Counted from the first letter of the stretch, positions 46,042-55,516 are shown. The stretch: 64,000 nt of DNA from Vibrio tapetis subsp. tapetis (GCF_900233005.1 NZ_LT960611.1:2108001-2172000); one strand, 5' to 3'. Notes: generated by a model from the letters alone, not told the origin. Program-made: numbers and translations.

Positions 46042-46524
46042 ATGATGAAACGTACATTAATTTTAACGGCTCTTTTATCTGCAACATTAATGGGTTGCGC
46101 TAGCACCAGTGAAGAAGCAACGACAGCACAAATTGCGTCAGGCCCATTTGCTGACTGTAACTTGCCAACGGTTGAAGAACGCGGGCCAATTCGCCCTTCT
46201 TTATACGTCGTAGGCACCTTCGCCGAAGGCCAGTGGATGCACAATGAAAACCACCAAATGGCGCACAAAGGCGACGGTATTTACCAAGTTGTCAGCCAAG
46301 AAACAGCCGGTAACGTAAGCCTGCAATTCGCGACAATGAGTTGGAACCCTCAATACACCGCAGCGGGAATGGAAATGACCGTCGGTTATGAAAAACAACT
46401 CAAGCGCGGTGGTTTCGCTAAGAACACCGTGGTCAACATTCCAGAAGACGGAAAATACCTTTGGAGCATTGAAATCTCTAAAGACAAAAAACCCGTACGA
46501 GCACTCGTAATGAAGTGCCAGTAA
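46042..46524 (+). CDS. Lipoprotein with glycan-binding-like domain
   Basis: 160 residues. A lipobox LMGC follows the signal sequence (TALLSATLMGC), so it should be lipid-anchored; the residues after Cys are AST, with no Asp at +2, which predicts outer-membrane sorting. The mature part (about 45-160) contains SLYVVGTFAEGQWMHNENHQMAHKGDGIYQVV and ends KYLWSIEISKDKKPVRALVMK, which looks like an E-set/CBM48-type immunoglobulin fold seen in starch-active proteins. It may hold starch or cyclodextrins at the cell surface. Function inferred from context. Confidence 0.65.
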   Translation: MMKRTLILTALLSATLMGCASTSEEATTAQIASGPFADCNLPTVEERGPIRPSLYVVGTFAEGQWMHNENHQMAHKGDGIYQVVSQETAGNVSLQFATMSWNPQYTAAGMEMTVGYEKQLKRGGFAKNTVVNIPEDGKYLWSIEISKDKKPVRALVMKCQ

Positions 46525-46537
46525 GCTTTTTCACTCT

Positions 46538-46566
46538 GGCGCGTTAGCTACTGCCGTTAGCGCGCC
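46538..46566 (+). terminator. Intercistronic hairpin before the MalK-type gene
   Basis: Arms 46538-46548 and 46556-46566 (GGCGCG and CGCGCC ends, two G-U pairs in RNA), followed by TTTGTGTCTTT. It is probably an attenuator or partial terminator that lowers ATPase and CGTase expression relative to the porin. Confidence 0.55.
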
Positions 46567-46648
46567 TTTGTGTCTTTACCCAGTGAATCATTGAAATCAC
46601 TCAGTAAATATACAGTTATTGGAAACACCACCGAATGCGGAGTATCAA

Positions 46649-47770
46649 ATGGCAACGGTAAGCCTACGCAAAGTAGAAAAACAATATGAGAACGGTTTTA
46701 AAGCGGTTCACGGCATTGACCTAGATATCAAAGATGGCGAATTCATGGTTTTCGTTGGGCCATCAGGCTGTGCAAAATCCACGACTCTACGCATGATTGC
46801 AGGCCTTGAAGACATCAGTGGCGGCGAAGTGTTTATCGGTAATCAAATCGTTAATACACTTCCTCCCAAAGATCGTGGTATCGCGATGGTATTTCAAAAC
46901 TATGCCTTGTACCCACATAAAACCGTATTCGACAACATGGCATTTGGCCTAAAAATGCAGAAAAAGTCGAAAGAAGAAATCAAGCAGCGTGTTGAAGAAG
47001 CCGCTGAAAAACTTGAAATAACGGACTTACTGGATAGAAAGCCAAAAGAGATGTCTGGCGGGCAACGTCAACGAGTCGCGGTTGGTCGCGCTATTGTGCG
47101 TAAGCCAGAAGTCTTTCTTTTCGATGAGCCTTTATCTAATTTGGATGCAAAGCTGCGTGTATCAATGCGAGTTAAAATCGCTCAACTCCACCAGTCTCTC
47201 AAAGAGGAAGGCAATCCAGCGACCATGATCTACGTAACCCATGATCAGACGGAAGCCTTAACCCTTGGCGATCGAATTTGCGTGCTAAACCAAGGCAAAA
47301 TCATGCAAGTCGACACGCCATCTAATTTATATAACCGCCCTGAAAACAAATTTGTCGCCAGTTTCATTGGTTCTCCTGCCATGAACTTGGTCGACACCGT
47401 TTTACGTCAATCTGGCGAGGACACGTTTGTTGAAATTGCGCCCGATGTGCGCATGTACATTCCACTCGATAAGCAAACCAAACTGCAAGACTTTATTAAT
47501 AAGCCCGTCTGTTTTGGTATTCGCCCTGAACATATCTCTTTGGCAGAAGAAGGCGACTCATTCAATGCATTTGAAGGCGAATTAACGGTTGTTGAGAATA
47601 TGGGTAACGAGAAATATCTTTACTTCAAAATTGGCGGAAAAGAGCTGATCGCCAGAGTGAACAACCAAGATATCACCACCTCAGATATTGGTAAGAAATT
47701 CCGATTTAATCTAAATACGGAGTTTTGCCACATATTTGATTTTATATCAGAACAGAACCTTACGATTTAA
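46649..47770 (+). CDS. cymD: MalK-type ABC transporter ATPase (CymD-like)
   Basis: 373 residues from ATG 46649 with GGAG 6 bases upstream; an earlier in-frame TTG has no ribosome site. Walker A reads GPSGCAKST, with Ala42 where the usual Gly precedes Lys. The rest is canonical: Q-loop [11 protein letters not shown], signature MSGGQRQR, Walker B VFLFDEP, D-loop SNLDA, H-loop VTHDQTEA. The C-terminal regulatory domain runs from about residue 235 to NLTI. It supplies energy to the binding-protein-dependent permeases of the divergent arm, and could also serve the gts transporter whose own ATPase is interrupted. Confidence 0.9.
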   Translation: MATVSLRKVEKQYENGFKAVHGIDLDIKDGEFMVFVGPSGCAKSTTLRMIAGLEDISGGEVFIGNQIVNTLPPKDRGIAMVFQNYALYPHKTVFDNMAFGLKMQKKSKEEIKQRVEEAAEKLEITDLLDRKPKEMSGGQRQRVAVGRAIVRKPEVFLFDEPLSNLDAKLRVSMRVKIAQLHQSLKEEGNPATMIYVTHDQTEALTLGDRICVLNQGKIMQVDTPSNLYNRPENKFVASFIGSPAMNLVDTVLRQSGEDTFVEIAPDVRMYIPLDKQTKLQDFINKPVCFGIRPEHISLAEEGDSFNAFEGELTVVENMGNEKYLYFKIGGKELIARVNNQDITTSDIGKKFRFNLNTEFCHIFDFISEQNLTI

Positions 47771-47819
47771 TGGAAACCAATTTATCGCTTTTTAACTAAA
47801 CTGATTCGGGGGAATCACC

Positions 47820-49799
47820 ATGAAAAAAACAACCATATTATGCACCGCGATACTGGCCTCTTTGGCCGCGAGTGCATCAATGGCAAATGTTGTAGATACG
47901 AACTCGGTCTTGGCTTCAGCAAGTCAAGCTCAAGCCAGTGAGACATTTTTAGACTTCCGACAAGAGACAATCTACTTTGTTTTTTTAGATCGTTTTAGTG
48001 ATGGTGATTCCGCGAACAACACAGGTAATAACCCTGCAACTTATGACCCCAACAACCTCAAGAAATACGTTGGTGGAGACATCCGTGGCCTTATTAATAA
48101 ACTGCCATACCTAAAGTCGATGGGCGTAACCGCTATTTGGATTACTCCACCCGTTGATAACGCAGACAACACAGATAAACACGGCGGCGCCGGATACCAT
48201 GGTTATTGGGGGCGCGACTTTTTCCGCGTAGACGAGCACCTTGGCACAATGGATGACTTCAAAGAGCTCACCGCTAAGATGCACAGTTCTGAGTACAACA
48301 TGAAAATGGTCTTGGACTACGCACCTAACCATTCTAGTGGTAATGATGAAAACGAATACGGCGCTCTATATCGCGATGGACAATACATAACGAACTATCA
48401 AACAGACGTTGCTGCTGGTACTGACTGGTATCACCACAACGGTGGCGTTACTGACTGGACTGACTGGAATCAAGTCCGTAACTACAACTTATTTAACTTA
48501 TCGGATTTCAATCAAGCAAACCCGGCCGTTTATAAGTATCTATTAGACGGTTCCAAGTTTTGGATAGATGCCGGTGTCGATGCAATTCGAATCGATGCAA
48601 TTAAACATATGGATAAAGCGTTCATCCAGAAATGGACAACCGACATTTACGATTACTCAAAAACAATCGGCCGCGAAGGATTCTACTTCTTTGGTGAGTG
48701 GTTCGGAGCCAGTGCTAATACAACGGAAGGGATCGATGGTTACGCGATTGATTACGCAAACACTTCAGGTTCTGCCCTTCTCGATTTTGGTTACCGAGAT
48801 ACGATGGAGCGTCTGCTTACTAATCGTCCGGGTAATACGATGCAGACCCTTAACGACTATTTAGTAAAACGTTCAAACGTATTTAGCAGTGATGATTGGC
48901 AAGTGGTCTTTTTGGATAACCACGACATGGCGCGAATCTCGACCGCATTGCGCTCAAACGCAAGTACTTTTGGCCCTGGCAATAGTGAACAAGGGGGTAA
49001 TCAGTCTGCTGATTTTGCTAAAAAGCGTGTCGAGTTGGGCTTAGTCGTCACTATGACCGTCCGAGGGATCCCAGCCATCTACTATGGTACTGAACAATAT
49101 GCGGCAAACTTTACCACGAACGCATTTGGCCAAGTGGGAAGTGACCCTTACAACCGTGAAAAAATGCCAAGTTTTGATGAAACCACCGAAGCATTTGGAA
49201 TCATTAAAGCGCTAGCCGATCTACGAAAAGTCAGCCCTGCCATTCAAAAAGGCAGCTATACGCAACGTTGGGTTAATGACGATATCCTTGTTTATGAACG
49301 TAAATCAGGAAATGACGTCGTTGTCGTTGCTGTTAATAAAGGCAACAATCAGTCAATTAATGTCGCAAACCTTGGCTTAGCGAATGGCTCTTACACCAGT
49401 TTGGTAGGTAGTGATGTTGTCTCGGTAACATCTGGCGCAGCAACACTTCATTTAGACCAAAATGAATCTATTGTTTTACACGCTAAAGGCAGTGATGAAA
49501 CCAATCTTGTTGATGTGACCTTCACATGTAACAACGGCCAGACTTCATTCGGGCAAAGCGTTTACGCAGTGGGTAATCAAACTCAATTAGGCAGTTGGTT
49601 GCCAGCAGGTGCCATTAAACTCACACCGACAAACTACCCTTCTTGGCAGGCAACGATTTCAGTCCCTAGTGCCGCGAATATCGAATGGAAATGTTTGAAA
49701 CGTTCAGAAGCTAATCCTACCGCATCGGTAGAATGGCAAAGTGGTGCGAATAATACGTTCAACAGCAGTCAAGTAACATCGAGCACTGGCGCCTTTTAA
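47820..49799 (+). CDS. cgt: Cyclomaltodextrin glucanotransferase (CGTase), secreted
   Basis: 659 residues with a signal peptide ending near SASMA. Converts starch to cyclodextrins by intramolecular transglycosylation. The sequence closely matches my memory of Klebsiella CGTase (655 residues): TIYFVFLDRFSDGD, NPATYDPNNLKKYVGGD, GYHGYWGRDFFRVDEHLG, VLDYAPNH, and the C-terminal EWQSGANNTFNSS. Catalytic residues: Asp259 (DAIRIDAIKHMD), Glu293 (FFGEWFG) and Asp369 (DNHDMARI). The last about 100 residues (VDVTFTCNNGQTSFGQSVYAVGN...) form a CBM20-like starch-binding domain. GGGGGAA precedes the ATG. It is the last gene of the rightward arm. A plain alpha-amylase is the main alternative. Confidence 0.88.
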   Translation: MKKTTILCTAILASLAASASMANVVDTNSVLASASQAQASETFLDFRQETIYFVFLDRFSDGDSANNTGNNPATYDPNNLKKYVGGDIRGLINKLPYLKSMGVTAIWITPPVDNADNTDKHGGAGYHGYWGRDFFRVDEHLGTMDDFKELTAKMHSSEYNMKMVLDYAPNHSSGNDENEYGALYRDGQYITNYQTDVAAGTDWYHHNGGVTDWTDWNQVRNYNLFNLSDFNQANPAVYKYLLDGSKFWIDAGVDAIRIDAIKHMDKAFIQKWTTDIYDYSKTIGREGFYFFGEWFGASANTTEGIDGYAIDYANTSGSALLDFGYRDTMERLLTNRPGNTMQTLNDYLVKRSNVFSSDDWQVVFLDNHDMARISTALRSNASTFGPGNSEQGGNQSADFAKKRVELGLVVTMTVRGIPAIYYGTEQYAANFTTNAFGQVGSDPYNREKMPSFDETTEAFGIIKALADLRKVSPAIQKGSYTQRWVNDDILVYERKSGNDVVVVAVNKGNNQSINVANLGLANGSYTSLVGSDVVSVTSGAATLHLDQNESIVLHAKGSDETNLVDVTFTCNNGQTSFGQSVYAVGNQTQLGSWLPAGAIKLTPTNYPSWQATISVPSAANIEWKCLKRSEANPTASVEWQSGANNTFNSSQVTSSTGAF

Positions 49800-49923
49800 T
49801 CAATGGTCTGTTTAGACTATTAATGTAAAGGTTACGTTGGTAAGAAAATATCCAAATTATGCGCCGTGATTACGCATGAATATTGGGTATTTTTAAGTGA
49901 TGTTTAATCTACGAATACGTCAG

Positions 49924-50136
49924 TTAAGCGCTTTGAACCATAAAGCTGCCTAGCTGGCGTCCTTTTCTATTCAGGATTTGTCCTTTACCTGATTGTTGGC
50001 AATAGTGAAATTCAAGGTCAATATCTGAAACTTTTCCAAGTACCAGCACGTGCCTCTTTAAGATATCGCTATTGAGTTGGTGCATTTTCGACGTCCAGAA
50101 GACGTTGTTTTCTCTAATATTAAAATCTACTGTCAT
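49924..50136 (-). CDS. Small hypothetical protein, 70 residues
   Basis: Not recognised. The sequence has balanced composition (VDFNIRENNVFWTSKMHQLN...LVLGKVSDIDLEFHYCQQ...NRKGRQLGSFMV) with no signal peptide, and an AGAGAG ribosome-like site 2-7 bases before the ATG. It is convergent to the CGTase gene and followed by no neighbour on its own strand for 480 bp. It may be real but could be chance. Confidence 0.4.
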   Translation of the reverse strand: MTVDFNIRENNVFWTSKMHQLNSDILKRHVLVLGKVSDIDLEFHYCQQSGKGQILNRKGRQLGSFMVQSA

Positions 50137-50564
50137 ATCTCTCTTATTTTTTGCTTACGTTGTGGTTTTTTTGAAACCAGAATCTCTTACGACCGGCTGA
50201 ACGTGCCATATTTGTCCTCTCTTAAATTAATTATTGAAATACGCATTTTGAATAGCATTAAATAACAGGCTCAGAACTCACCGACTGGTACTTCCTTAAC
50301 AGGAAATAAGTCGAAGGATCAGAACAAGCGATTGCTATCTTGCACACATATTTTAACGGGTTATAAAAATTATCGAATCTGAATTTGAAGCTAAGGGAAA
50401 CACTAGAACTGCTACTACGAGGAAGTTGGAGGGTTTTGCTTTACTTTTTTCTTTCAATAAATGGCTCTGCTATCAGAGCGGGGAGGACTATCCCATAAGA
50501 GTTTCAATTTGTAAAGCGATTATTTAAATTATTTCACAACAACAGAGCGCTCACTAAACCAACA
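50137..50564. other. Long intergenic stretch, nothing convincing
   Basis: Between the small hypothetical gene and the SetA-like transporter. A short hairpin GCTCTG/CAGAGC lies near 50464-50480. I see no gene, RNA or operator I can support. Confidence 0.5.
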
Positions 50565-50597
50565 AAAATACTCGAAATCAACCCACTGAATTTCGAG
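50565..50597 (-). terminator. Terminator of the SetA-like gene
   Basis: Arms CTCGAAAT (50571-50578) and ATTTCGAG (50590-50597), followed on the minus strand by TATTTTTG. It lies 22 bp past the transporter stop. Confidence 0.75.
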
Positions 50598-50618
50598 CAT
50601 TATTACTTCTTTTTGGCG

Positions 50619-51823
50619 CTAAGAGCGCTTTAATACTAGCTTGTCCTTCACAGAGCTCTTCTTACAAAACGTTAAGTAAAAATAGCCCATCAACAGAAAA
50701 GCACATGCGGTCGCGCCAAAGCTCACATAAAGAGTTGTATAGTAATTATATTTTTGTGCGACTAGCCCTACTGAAACGCTAGACAGCAAAATACTCACCT
50801 GCATCAAGTTTGAAAATAATGTCGACGCAACACCGAGTTGATGTTTCATTCTGTCCTGCAGCGCAACCATACCGAGAGTCGCAATGATTCCGATGAATAT
50901 TCCGTTGACTATCTGCAGCGCAAAAAACTGCCACATCTGGCTCGACATAAGCATGCCCATAAAAAGGTCGCACCAACAGCAGAAGCCACCAACAGCAGCC
51001 GATACACACCAAACCTTTCAGACAGTCGACCCGCTTTAAGCATAACTGGGATCTCGCAAAGCGCCGCACAACCAAAAAGCATCCCCGCCCAACTCGCCCC
51101 GACACTCAACTCTTGGCTAAAATACAGTGGCATAGAGGTAATATATAGATTATTTGCAGCGAACATCGCCAATAAAGCTGCACTTAGCAATAAAATAGGC
51201 CCATTTTGATACCATTTAAAATCGACTTTTTCAGCAGTCGACGTCTCCTTTGTTGTTTCACCATCAGGCAGAAAAAAGTACACCACAACAATAGTAACGA
51301 CGACCATCAACCCCGACGCCATGAACGACGCGGAAAATCCAAATGCCCCTTTTAAAACAAACGCAATCGGCGGGCCGAATACCCATGCGACCGCCATCCC
51401 TGCGCGCATCGTAGAGAGAAATGTCACCCCATTTTCTTTCAAATATTCATCGGCGTACTCGCGCCCAAGAGCAAACAATTGACCGTAAATAGCCCCACTT
51501 ACGCTTCCGAAAAAGAAAGCAATACCAACAGCAAGATAATAATTATCTAAAAAGGCGAAGCTCACCACGGTGATGAAATAACAGCTAAACGCCACCAGCA
51601 AGATTCTTTTTCGTCGCCAACTTTTATCGGAGTTGTAAGCAATAAACTGAGACATCACAACCGAGCTTACGACCGCTAAGATCATATACGCACTTAGCAT
51701 GTAAGGGGTTGCGCCCAAATGCTCAACCATAAAAACACTTGAGAGAGGATAGAAAAATGAGCCACACAAGCCTGATGCAAAGGTAGTCAAAATAAATAGC
51801 ATAGCGGTTCTGTCAGCAAACAT
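50619..51823 (-). pseudogene. SetA-like sugar efflux MFS transporter, frameshifted
   Basis: The start ATG 51823 has a strong GGAGG site. The N-terminal 280 or so residues (ASGLCGSFFYPLSSVFMVEHLGATPYMLSAY, NSDKSWRRKRILL) and the C-terminal 113 (MWQFFALQIVNGIFIGIIATLGMVALQDRM) together make one 12-segment SetA/SetB-type sugar efflux protein. They are in different frames, joined at a run of five A on the plus strand (50961-50965); one extra T on the coding strand gives TTTTTTATGGGC and restores the frame. As read, the protein stops after CGSFLRCR, losing the last three to four membrane segments. The divergent AraC regulator next door is intact. Confidence 0.85.
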
Positions 51824-52022
51824 ACGGCCTCCGTTGTTTGATTAAATAAACAATTAACATTCCATCAAGTGTGGCCACACCCATGATTTGCGTTCATTTT
51901 AATCAAGAACGACTCGCATTATTGATAGGAATCCGTCGTCAATTGATACTTTTCTCCCAAATTACCGTCAATTATTGAATGAATAATATATATTATTGAT
52001 GAGATAACGATTAAGGCACGTC

Positions 52023-52913
52023 ATGAAACCGCGTATAGAAAGCATAAGCAGTAAAAACAATTTCAACTGGATGGTGAAGGAGTATTGCTGTTCAGTACCT
52101 AAGGCTGAGTTTCAATGCCCATGGCATTATCACAGTGAATACGAGTTGGTCATTTACCGCGATCCATGGGATGCATTTCAAGGGACTTGCTTTGTCGGGG
52201 ACTACATCGGACCAATATTTCACAATACCTTGGTCTTATATGGCCCAGGATTACCGCATATGGTGGCGGGTAAAATAGACGGTTCAGAAGACAAGCCTCA
52301 ACATTCACTGATCTTATGGTTCAGCCATGCCTGGATTGAGTCAATCCTTAACAGCGCTCCGGAATTCGCGTTATTCAAGAGCATACTCCGGCGCTCAGGC
52401 CATGGTTTGCAATTTAGCAAAGTCACTTCCGATAAAGTCTACCAACTGCTGTCGGGCATTAACGAACTTGCACCACATCACCAGTTTTTACGCTTAATAG
52501 AGAGTTTAACCTTACTCGCTGATGACAATAAAAGTATAGAGATGTCGGCTCGAAGTTATGGAGCCACAGAGCATTTTGAAGATAACGAACAACATAAGAA
52601 AGTCGAACTCGCTCGGCAATACTTGGAAAATAACTATCAAGATCCCATCAAGATCCGCGATTGCAGTCGTGTACTTCACATGAGCGAAAGCTCGGTTTAT
52701 CGCTTATTTGAACGACACTTCAATGAGAGTTTTTCTGAGCACTTGAAAAGCTTCCGAATAGGTAAGGCGTGTGAATTGTTAGTCAATTCTCAAGTCCCTA
52801 TCTCGCTAGTCGCAGAACAATCTGGCTTTACTAATTTGTCCAATTTTAATCGTCAATTTAGAACCATGAAGGGCATGACACCAAGGGACTTTCGAGTACA
52901 GTTTAATCGATAG
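52023..52913 (+). CDS. AraC-family transcriptional regulator
   Basis: 296 residues. The N-terminal cupin-like domain includes CPWHYHSEYELVIYRD and a GPGLPHMVAG segment. The C-terminal double helix-turn-helix (about 195-294) reads KIRDCSRVLHMSESSVYRLFERHFNESFSEHLKSFRIGKACELLV...ISLVAEQSGFTNLSNFNRQFRTMKGMTPRDFR. It is divergent from the SetA-like sugar efflux gene and probably regulates it in response to a sugar. Ligand unknown. Confidence 0.88.
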   Translation: MKPRIESISSKNNFNWMVKEYCCSVPKAEFQCPWHYHSEYELVIYRDPWDAFQGTCFVGDYIGPIFHNTLVLYGPGLPHMVAGKIDGSEDKPQHSLILWFSHAWIESILNSAPEFALFKSILRRSGHGLQFSKVTSDKVYQLLSGINELAPHHQFLRLIESLTLLADDNKSIEMSARSYGATEHFEDNEQHKKVELARQYLENNYQDPIKIRDCSRVLHMSESSVYRLFERHFNESFSEHLKSFRIGKACELLVNSQVPISLVAEQSGFTNLSNFNRQFRTMKGMTPRDFRVQFNR

Positions 52914-52997
52914 CAGCATAGTGACCAAGTTTAGGGGGAATTCCTCCAATAAATAGTCCAATTGCGACTATACTTTTAATTGGCTACAAGCATCATA

Positions 52998-53011
52998 TTG
53001 ATTTAAATCAA
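52998..53011. promoter_or_regulatory. FNR/ANR box upstream of cytochrome c peroxidase
   Basis: TTGATTTAAATCAA is a perfect match to the TTGAT-N4-ATCAA consensus. It lies 238 bp before the peroxidase start, in a 335-bp gap with no other gene. It suggests activation when oxygen is low, as is usual for this enzyme. Confidence 0.8.
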
Positions 53012-53248
53012 AGAGCAATACGATAAGAAATACCCCCCATTATGTAAAGAAAATGTTGTAAACCCCTTCAAAGCCATATTTTACGCATTGTATGAACTCG
53101 ACCAATTTTAATATCGATTTTTGTCATAAAACCCATCGAGAATTTGCGTTTTATTCCTTTATTGGCTTGCTCTAACTTACCAACCAAAGCACATAAAAAT
53201 AAATGTGTAACTCTAGTGAGAAAATACGAACCAGCCAAGGAAGAAACT

Positions 53249-54235
53249 ATGAATAAGCAACTCACAGTATGTGTTTTAGCCTTCATATCAATAAACGCAT
53301 ATGCTCAACGCCAAGATCAAGAACCGATTAAAGTCATCAAGATGGTTGATGGTTTAAATATCCAAAAAGTAGAATTAGGCAAAACCTTATGGTTTGAGCC
53401 AAGGCTTTCTGCTTCCAATACCATCTCTTGTAACTCATGCCACAACCTAGCAAAAGGTGGTGTAGATAACCTCCCAAGCTCTATCGGGTACAAATGGGCT
53501 ATCGGTCCGATTAACTCTCCAACTGTATTCAACTCTGACTTAAACTTTGTACAGTTTTGGAATGGACGCGCGGAAAATTTGCAAGCTCAAGCGGCCGGTC
53601 CAATTGAAAATCCGCTAGAAATGGCGCTAACTCATGAACTCGCTATCGATACTCTTAAGTCTATCCCTGAATACCGTACTTGGTTCAAACAAGCTTACAA
53701 CACAGAAGATTTCGGAATCACTGAAGTGACCGATGCCATTGCAACATTTGAAAAAACACTACGCACACCCAATGCACAATTCGATAAATGGCTACAAGGT
53801 GACGATAGCGCATTAACGTCCGTTCAGTTAGAAGGTTATCAACTGTTTAAATCGAAAGGATGTACAGCGTGTCATAGTGGTCCATTGGCAGGAGGTGAAA
53901 TGTATCAAAAAATGGGGCTAGTAAAACCATTTGATACTAAAAACCCTGATGAAGGGCGTAAAGCTATTACAGGAGAAGAATTCGATAAATTCGTGTTTAA
54001 GGTACCAACTCTTAGAAATGTGGAACTAACCTATCCGTACTTTCATGATGGCTCAGTATGGGATCTTCAACAAGCAGTAGAGCTTATGGCAAACATTCAG
54101 TTAGGCCAGAAGCTAACTAAAGATGAATCAGGAAAAATCACTGAGTTCTTGAAAACTCTAACAGGTGAGCAGCCTCAAGTAATACTGCCTAACTTGCCTC
54201 CATCGACGATTGAAACCGCTAGACCAAAGATATAA
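53249..54235 (+). CDS. ccpA: Diheme cytochrome c peroxidase
   Basis: 328 residues from ATG 53249 (AAGGAAG upstream); an in-frame extension to 53144 lacks a ribosome site and would precede the signal peptide. The signal peptide ends at NAYA. There are two c-type heme sites: CNSCH (the high-spin peroxidatic heme) and CTACH (the low-spin electron-accepting heme). The bridging region contains FNSDLNFVQFWNGRAENLQAQAAGPIENPLEMA and the C-terminal TYPYFHDGSVWDLQQAVELM, both family landmarks. Reduces hydrogen peroxide in the periplasm using cytochrome c or a cupredoxin. It is monocistronic, with a terminator downstream. Confidence 0.93.
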   Translation: MNKQLTVCVLAFISINAYAQRQDQEPIKVIKMVDGLNIQKVELGKTLWFEPRLSASNTISCNSCHNLAKGGVDNLPSSIGYKWAIGPINSPTVFNSDLNFVQFWNGRAENLQAQAAGPIENPLEMALTHELAIDTLKSIPEYRTWFKQAYNTEDFGITEVTDAIATFEKTLRTPNAQFDKWLQGDDSALTSVQLEGYQLFKSKGCTACHSGPLAGGEMYQKMGLVKPFDTKNPDEGRKAITGEEFDKFVFKVPTLRNVELTYPYFHDGSVWDLQQAVELMANIQLGQKLTKDESGKITEFLKTLTGEQPQVILPNLPPSTIETARPKI

Positions 54236-54273
54236 ATGTCTAACGATAGCTCTTAATTTCAAACATAAACGAC

Positions 54274-54308
54274 AAAAGCCTGACAACTCTAGGAGTTATC
54301 AGGCTTTC
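54274..54308 (+). terminator. Terminator of the peroxidase gene
   Basis: AAAGCCTGA...AACTC / GAGTT...TCAGGCTTT around TAG, 40 bp after the stop. It lies next to the 3' end of the opposing tRNA gene and may act in both directions. Confidence 0.85.
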
Positions 54309-54314
54309 TAAATG

Positions 54315-54391
54315 TGGTACGCCCTGAAGGATTCGAACCTTCGACCACATCCTTAGAAGGGACGTGCTCTATCCAGCTGAGCTAAGGGCGC
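54315..54391 (-). tRNA. tRNA-Arg (anticodon UCU)
   Basis: 77 nt including an encoded CCA. Acceptor stem GCGCCCT/AGGGCGT (a G-U at the first pair), D-arm AGCTCAGCTGGATAGAGC, anticodon loop CTTCTAA, T-arm with GGTTCGAATCC. No integrase or second copy of the tRNA end lies nearby. Confidence 0.96.
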
Positions 54392-54507
54392 GCTACAGGG
54401 AAAGGATTATACGAGTTGAGCGCCCAAGGTCAACGGGTTTATCTAACATTCTGATCTGAATGGCCAAAAAAAAACCATGCCGATGCTTTTTACAGCATTC
54501 ATTAGTA

Positions 54508-54523
54508 AAGCAATCGATTGCCT
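54508..54523. promoter_or_regulatory. PurR box upstream of folD
   Basis: AAGCAATCGATTGCCT matches the PurR core GCAA-N-CG-N-TTGC in full. It lies 69 bp before the folD start, so one-carbon metabolism is probably repressed by purines here. Confidence 0.75.
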
Positions 54524-54591
54524 AATGGCATTTGTCACACTTTTTTGCGACAATGTGCGCCAGTGTTAGTCCCATTATCTAAAGGAATACC

Positions 54592-55452
54592 ATGACTGCT
54601 CAAAATATCGATGGAAAATTGATTTCACAAACGGTTCGCTCTGAAGTAGCGGCTCGTGTAAAAGCTCGTACTGATTCGGGTTTGCGAGCACCTGGTCTTG
54701 CCGTGGTTCTTGTTGGTCAAGATCCAGCATCTCAAGTTTACGTTGGTAGTAAACGTCGCGCGTGTGAAGAAGTTGGCTTTGTTTCTAAATCTTTTGACCT
54801 TCCAGCAGACTCCACTCAAGAAGCACTGCTAGAGCTAGTAGATCAATTAAACCAAGACAATGAGATCGACGGTATTTTGGTTCAACTGCCACTACCAGCA
54901 GGAATCGACGACACTCAAGTATTAGAGCGCATTCACCCTGAAAAAGACGTCGATGGTTTCCACCCTTATAACGTGGGCCGTTTGTGTCAACGAATTCCTA
55001 AATTGAGGTCTTGTACGCCAAAAGGCATCATAACGCTACTCGATCGTTACAACATTGAATTACGCGGAAAGCACGCTGTGGTAGTTGGCGCTTCTAATAT
55101 CGTTGGCCGTCCAATGACAATGGAACTATTACTTGCGGGCTGTACAACGACAACTTGTCACCGCTTCACAAAAGATTTAGAGCATCACGTTCGTCAGGCT
55201 GACGTTGTTGTTGTGGCAGTTGGTAAGCCTAACTTCATCCCTGGCGCTTGGATCAAAGAAGGCGCTATCGTGGTCGATGTAGGCATCAACCGTTTGGAGT
55301 CTGGTAAGCTTATCGGCGACGTTGAGTACGACGTTGCTAAAACAAAAGCAAGCTTCATTACACCAGTACCGGGTGGTGTTGGGCCAATGACAGTGGCAAG
55401 CTTGATAGAGAACACCATGATTGCTTGTGAACAATACCACAGCGATAAATAA
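54592..55452 (+). CDS. folD: Bifunctional methylenetetrahydrofolate dehydrogenase/cyclohydrolase
   Basis: 286 residues, normal for FolD. Interconverts methylene-, methenyl- and formyl-tetrahydrofolate in the cytosol with NADP. Landmarks: [14 protein letters not shown] with the catalytic Lys, [35 protein letters not shown] for NADP, and the C-terminal [18 protein letters not shown] precedes the ATG. It is monocistronic with a PurR box upstream and a strong terminator after it; the tRNA-Arg neighbour is conserved in vibrios. Confidence 0.97.
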   Translation: MTAQNIDGKLISQTVRSEVAARVKARTDSGLRAPGLAVVLVGQDPASQVYVGSKRRACEEVGFVSKSFDLPADSTQEALLELVDQLNQDNEIDGILVQLPLPAGIDDTQVLERIHPEKDVDGFHPYNVGRLCQRIPKLRSCTPKGIITLLDRYNIELRGKHAVVVGASNIVGRPMTMELLLAGCTTTTCHRFTKDLEHHVRQADVVVVAVGKPNFIPGAWIKEGAIVVDVGINRLESGKLIGDVEYDVAKTKASFITPVPGGVGPMTVASLIENTMIACEQYHSDK

Positions 55453-55483
55453 CTGAATCTGGCTCACTAAAAGCCAGATGATA

Positions 55484-55516
55484 AAAAGGCTCACCGTTTT
55501 GCGGTGAGCCTTTTTT
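55484..55516 (+). terminator. folD terminator
   Basis: Stem AAAGGCTCACCG / CGGTGAGCC with six T. A second hairpin, ATCTGGCT/AGCCAGAT at 55457-55479, precedes it. Confidence 0.92.

Noticed and set aside
54315..54391. tRNA-Arg as an integration site of a genomic island
   Set aside because: No integrase, no duplicated tRNA 3' end and core genes on both sides.
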